64,000 nucleotides of DNA from Bifidobacterium actinocoloniiforme DSM 22766. Its GTDB lineage: Bacteria; Actinomycetota; Actinomycetes; Actinomycetales; Bifidobacteriaceae. The notes under the pieces are model-generated. The model saw only the letters and a list, made by a program, of their open reading frames with translations. It searched no databases and had not been told where the DNA came from. The translations under genes were made by a program, and so were the position numbers. Shown here in pieces: positions 62,118 through 64,000 of the stretch; positions within the stretch are counted from its first letter, which is position 1; the number at the start of each line of letters is the position of its first letter. The stretch lies in the NCBI RefSeq assembly GCF_001263395.1, contig NZ_CP011786.1:310001-374000 (forward strand), given 5' to 3'.

Positions 62118-63620
62118 ATGGCTGATTTCTCCGAGATTCTCTCCACGTTTCAGGACTTCGACGAAGCCGACCGTGAGTGGCTTCATTTGCTGGTGGCCGA
62201 CTGGCAGGTGATCGCCGACCTGAGCTTTGCGGACCTGCTGCTCCTCCTGCGGCGCAAGGATGGGCGCTATGTAGTCGCTGAGCAGTGCCGACCCTCCACG
62301 GTCATGTCCCTGCTCACCGAGGATGTCGTAGGCGACTTGCTGCCCGAGGACCGCACAGCGGAGTTGGACACGGCCATGAACTCGAAGAAAGTCCTGCGTT
62401 CCAACAAGATGCGCACGATTGGCAAAGTTACGGTCTGCGACGTTTACGCCCCCATCCGCCACCAAGGGAAGACCCTGGGGCTGGTGGCCAGGGAGACGAA
62501 CATGGCCACCCGCGAATCAAACGGCCGCTACGAGGGGGAGAGCATCAACGCCGGCAAGGCCTTGTTCGATATGGTTACCCGGGGGCGGTTCCCCTACTCG
62601 GACTCGGTCTTGAACCAGCGCCATAACGCGCGCGTAGCCGACGGCTTCATCATCCTGACCGCCGATGGGATTGTGCGCTACGCCTCGCCCAACGCCATCT
62701 CCTGCTTCCGCCGCCTCGGATCGGTCGAGACCATGCCCGGTCAGTACCTGAGCGAGATCGGCACTTCGCTGATTCAACAGAACGACCCCCTGCCTGAGTC
62801 ACTGCCATTGGTGCTGACCGGCAAGGCGGCCGTCGATTCTGAACTAGTGGTCAACCGTTCCGCCGTCTCCATGCGCTCCCTGCCCTTGTATGGCAAGGAA
62901 GGGCGTGTGGGAGGCATCGTCCTGTGCAGGGATGTGACCGAGTTAAGAAGGCGGGAGAAGGAATTGCAGACCAAGGACGCCACAATCTCCGAAATCCACC
63001 ACCGGGTCAAGAACAACCTGCAAACAGTCTCCGCCCTTTTACGGCTCCAGAGCCGGCGGACCAAGTCCGAGGAGGTGCGCAAGGAGCTGGAGGAAGCCCA
63101 GCGGCGGGTGCAGACCATAGCGGTTGTGCACGAGGGGCTGAGCCAGACCGCCGACGAGATCGTCGACTTCGACAAGGTGATAGCCAACCTGCTGAAGCTC
63201 AGCGTGGACCTGGCGACCACCTCCGACCAGAAAATCGCCATATCCTACATCGGCAAGTTTGGCATGATGCCGGCCCAGGACGCCACGCCCCTGTCGCTGG
63301 TGCTGACCGAGCTGGTCAACAATGCGGTCGAGCACGGTTTCGAGGGCCGCAAGAGCGGTCACATCACGATTTCCGTAGGTCGCGGAGGCGATAACCTGAA
63401 TGTCGTGGTCGAGGATGACGGCAATGGCTACGACACGGAATCCAAGGCTGGGTTGGCCCGCCCATCCGGTTCGGGACTTGGCACGCAAATCATTAACACG
63501 TTCGTGACTAACGACTTCGGTGGCACGGTGCGCTGGGGGCCTCGCCGCGATGGCGGCACCCGCGTGGTGATTAACATCAAGCTGCGCGTGGCCCAGAAGA
63601 CTGGCGACAAGAGCCTCTGA
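62118..63620 (+). CDS. pdtaS: PdtaS-like sensor histidine kinase
   Basis: The 500-aa cytoplasmic kinase has an N-terminal GAF-like domain (about residues 1-160), a PAS domain (about 170-290), a HisKA_2 dimerisation helix with the phospho-His in EIHHRVKNNLQTVSALLRLQSRR, and an HATPase (VLTELVNNAVEHGFEG, VEDDGNGYD, GSGLGTQIINTFV). It is related to mycobacterial PdtaS, which signals to an RNA-binding ANTAR regulator; no such partner is in the window. ATG 62118 follows GAAGGT. Confidence 0.9.
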   Translation: MADFSEILSTFQDFDEADREWLHLLVADWQVIADLSFADLLLLLRRKDGRYVVAEQCRPSTVMSLLTEDVVGDLLPEDRTAELDTAMNSKKVLRSNKMRTIGKVTVCDVYAPIRHQGKTLGLVARETNMATRESNGRYEGESINAGKALFDMVTRGRFPYSDSVLNQRHNARVADGFIILTADGIVRYASPNAISCFRRLGSVETMPGQYLSEIGTSLIQQNDPLPESLPLVLTGKAAVDSELVVNRSAVSMRSLPLYGKEGRVGGIVLCRDVTELRRREKELQTKDATISEIHHRVKNNLQTVSALLRLQSRRTKSEEVRKELEEAQRRVQTIAVVHEGLSQTADEIVDFDKVIANLLKLSVDLATTSDQKIAISYIGKFGMMPAQDATPLSLVLTELVNNAVEHGFEGRKSGHITISVGRGGDNLNVVVEDDGNGYDTESKAGLARPSGSGLGTQIINTFVTNDFGGTVRWGPRRDGGTRVVINIKLRVAQKTGDKSL

Positions 63621-63658
63621 GCGCGGTCGATTGCTGCGACGGACCAAGACATACGAAA

Positions 63659-63697
63659 TGGAGGGACTTGGCGATGCTCTATCGCCAAGCCCCTCCA
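63659..63697. terminator. Bidirectional terminator
   Basis: TGGAGGGACTTGGCGAT and ATCGCCAAGCCCCTCCA form a 17-bp stem with one mismatch and a 5-nt loop between the convergent pdtaS and whiB genes. Confidence 0.85.
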
Positions 63698-63762
63698 TAA
63701 GGTTGCTTACAAGCGGTCACAGGCTGTAAGGCGAAGCTTCCAGCCTCATGCCTGCGCCAAGC

Positions 63763-64000
63763 TCAGGACTGCTGCATGGCCTGGGTTCGGCGGGCGCGCA
63801 TGGCCCGGCGCTTCAAGGCCCGCCGCTCATCCTCGCTCAAACCGCCCCAGACCCCGTAATCCTGGTTGGTGTCCAGAGCGCACTTCAGGCAAGCGTCGAT
63901 GACCTCGCAGGTCCGGCAGACGGCCTTGGCCTCTTCAATCTGCTGGTAGGCGGCGCCCGTGTTTCCCACCGGGAAGAAGAGCTCCGGATCCTTGTCACGG
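63763..64000 (-). CDS. WhiB-family iron-sulfur regulator (5' end off window)
   Basis: The visible part reads DPELFFPVGNTG then IEEAKAVCRTCEVIDACLKCAL and the WhiB signature GVWGGLSEDERRALKRR, ending in a basic tail. Three of the four cluster Cys are seen; the first should lie just off the window edge. A fourth visible Cys (LKC) is an extra. The frame is open to 64000, so the ATG at 63969 in the middle is not the start. It is probably a WhiB1/WhiB2-type regulator. Confidence 0.92.
   Translation of the reverse strand, partial: RDKDPELFFPVGNTGAAYQQIEEAKAVCRTCEVIDACLKCALDTNQDYGVWGGLSEDERRALKRRAMRARRTQAMQQS

Overview
The window is high-GC actinobacterial DNA. Gene content and order point to Bifidobacteriaceae, most likely Bifidobacterium: pth-mfd-eno-ftsB-DUF501-ppx-tRNA-Leu-FKBP-greA, WhiB and PdtaS-type signalling, paired crcB genes, and an sdhA/sdhB pair without membrane anchors. 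I assign it from these features only; no database search was possible.

Positions 1 to about 9,928 look like the right-hand part of an integrated temperate-phage-like element. It runs leftward off the window with a replication initiator whose coding sequence contains an iteron-type origin. Upstream of that are ssb, a DivIVA-like protein and a string of small overlapping genes. A divergent repressor/Cro-type switch with three operator boxes and near-leaderless promoters lies at 4.9-5.0 kb, followed by an ImmA/IrrE-type protease, a PASTA lipoprotein and a decayed ImmA tail. Cargo near the right end is a membrane-anchored DEDDh exonuclease and a two-gene operon (unknown cytosolic protein plus four-TM protein). 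The element ends in what looks like a displaced 3' end of ssrA (tmRNA) with its terminator (9,906-9,965), which I read as the right attachment site.

From 10 to 19.5 kb is a variable chromosomal region of surface and membrane proteins with many broken pieces: a membrane-anchored coiled-coil protein and a 3' fragment of a second copy; a duplicated module of small XRE regulators with matched promoters and terminators, one copy interrupted by TGA; a zinc-ribbon membrane protein with two homopolymer frameshifts; and a secreted metzincin-type metalloprotease with an LAxTG-like sorting signal.

From 19.7 kb to the end is ordinary chromosome: YhbY, a LOG-family nucleosidase and an O-methyltransferase next to sdhBA; an alkyltransferase; the overlapping yraN-comM-dprA operon; pdxY; an ABC export pair convergent with a LuxR-type response regulator and an unusual tandem histidine kinase; an iminopeptidase, proC and ychF; fluoride channels; an ABC importer without a visible binding protein; a glycosyltransferase, UPF0182, pth and mfd; eno with a LacI-family-type palindrome; ftsB, ppx, tRNA-Leu(UAA), FKBP, greA, a hemolysin III protein, a PdtaS-like kinase, and whiB running off the right edge.
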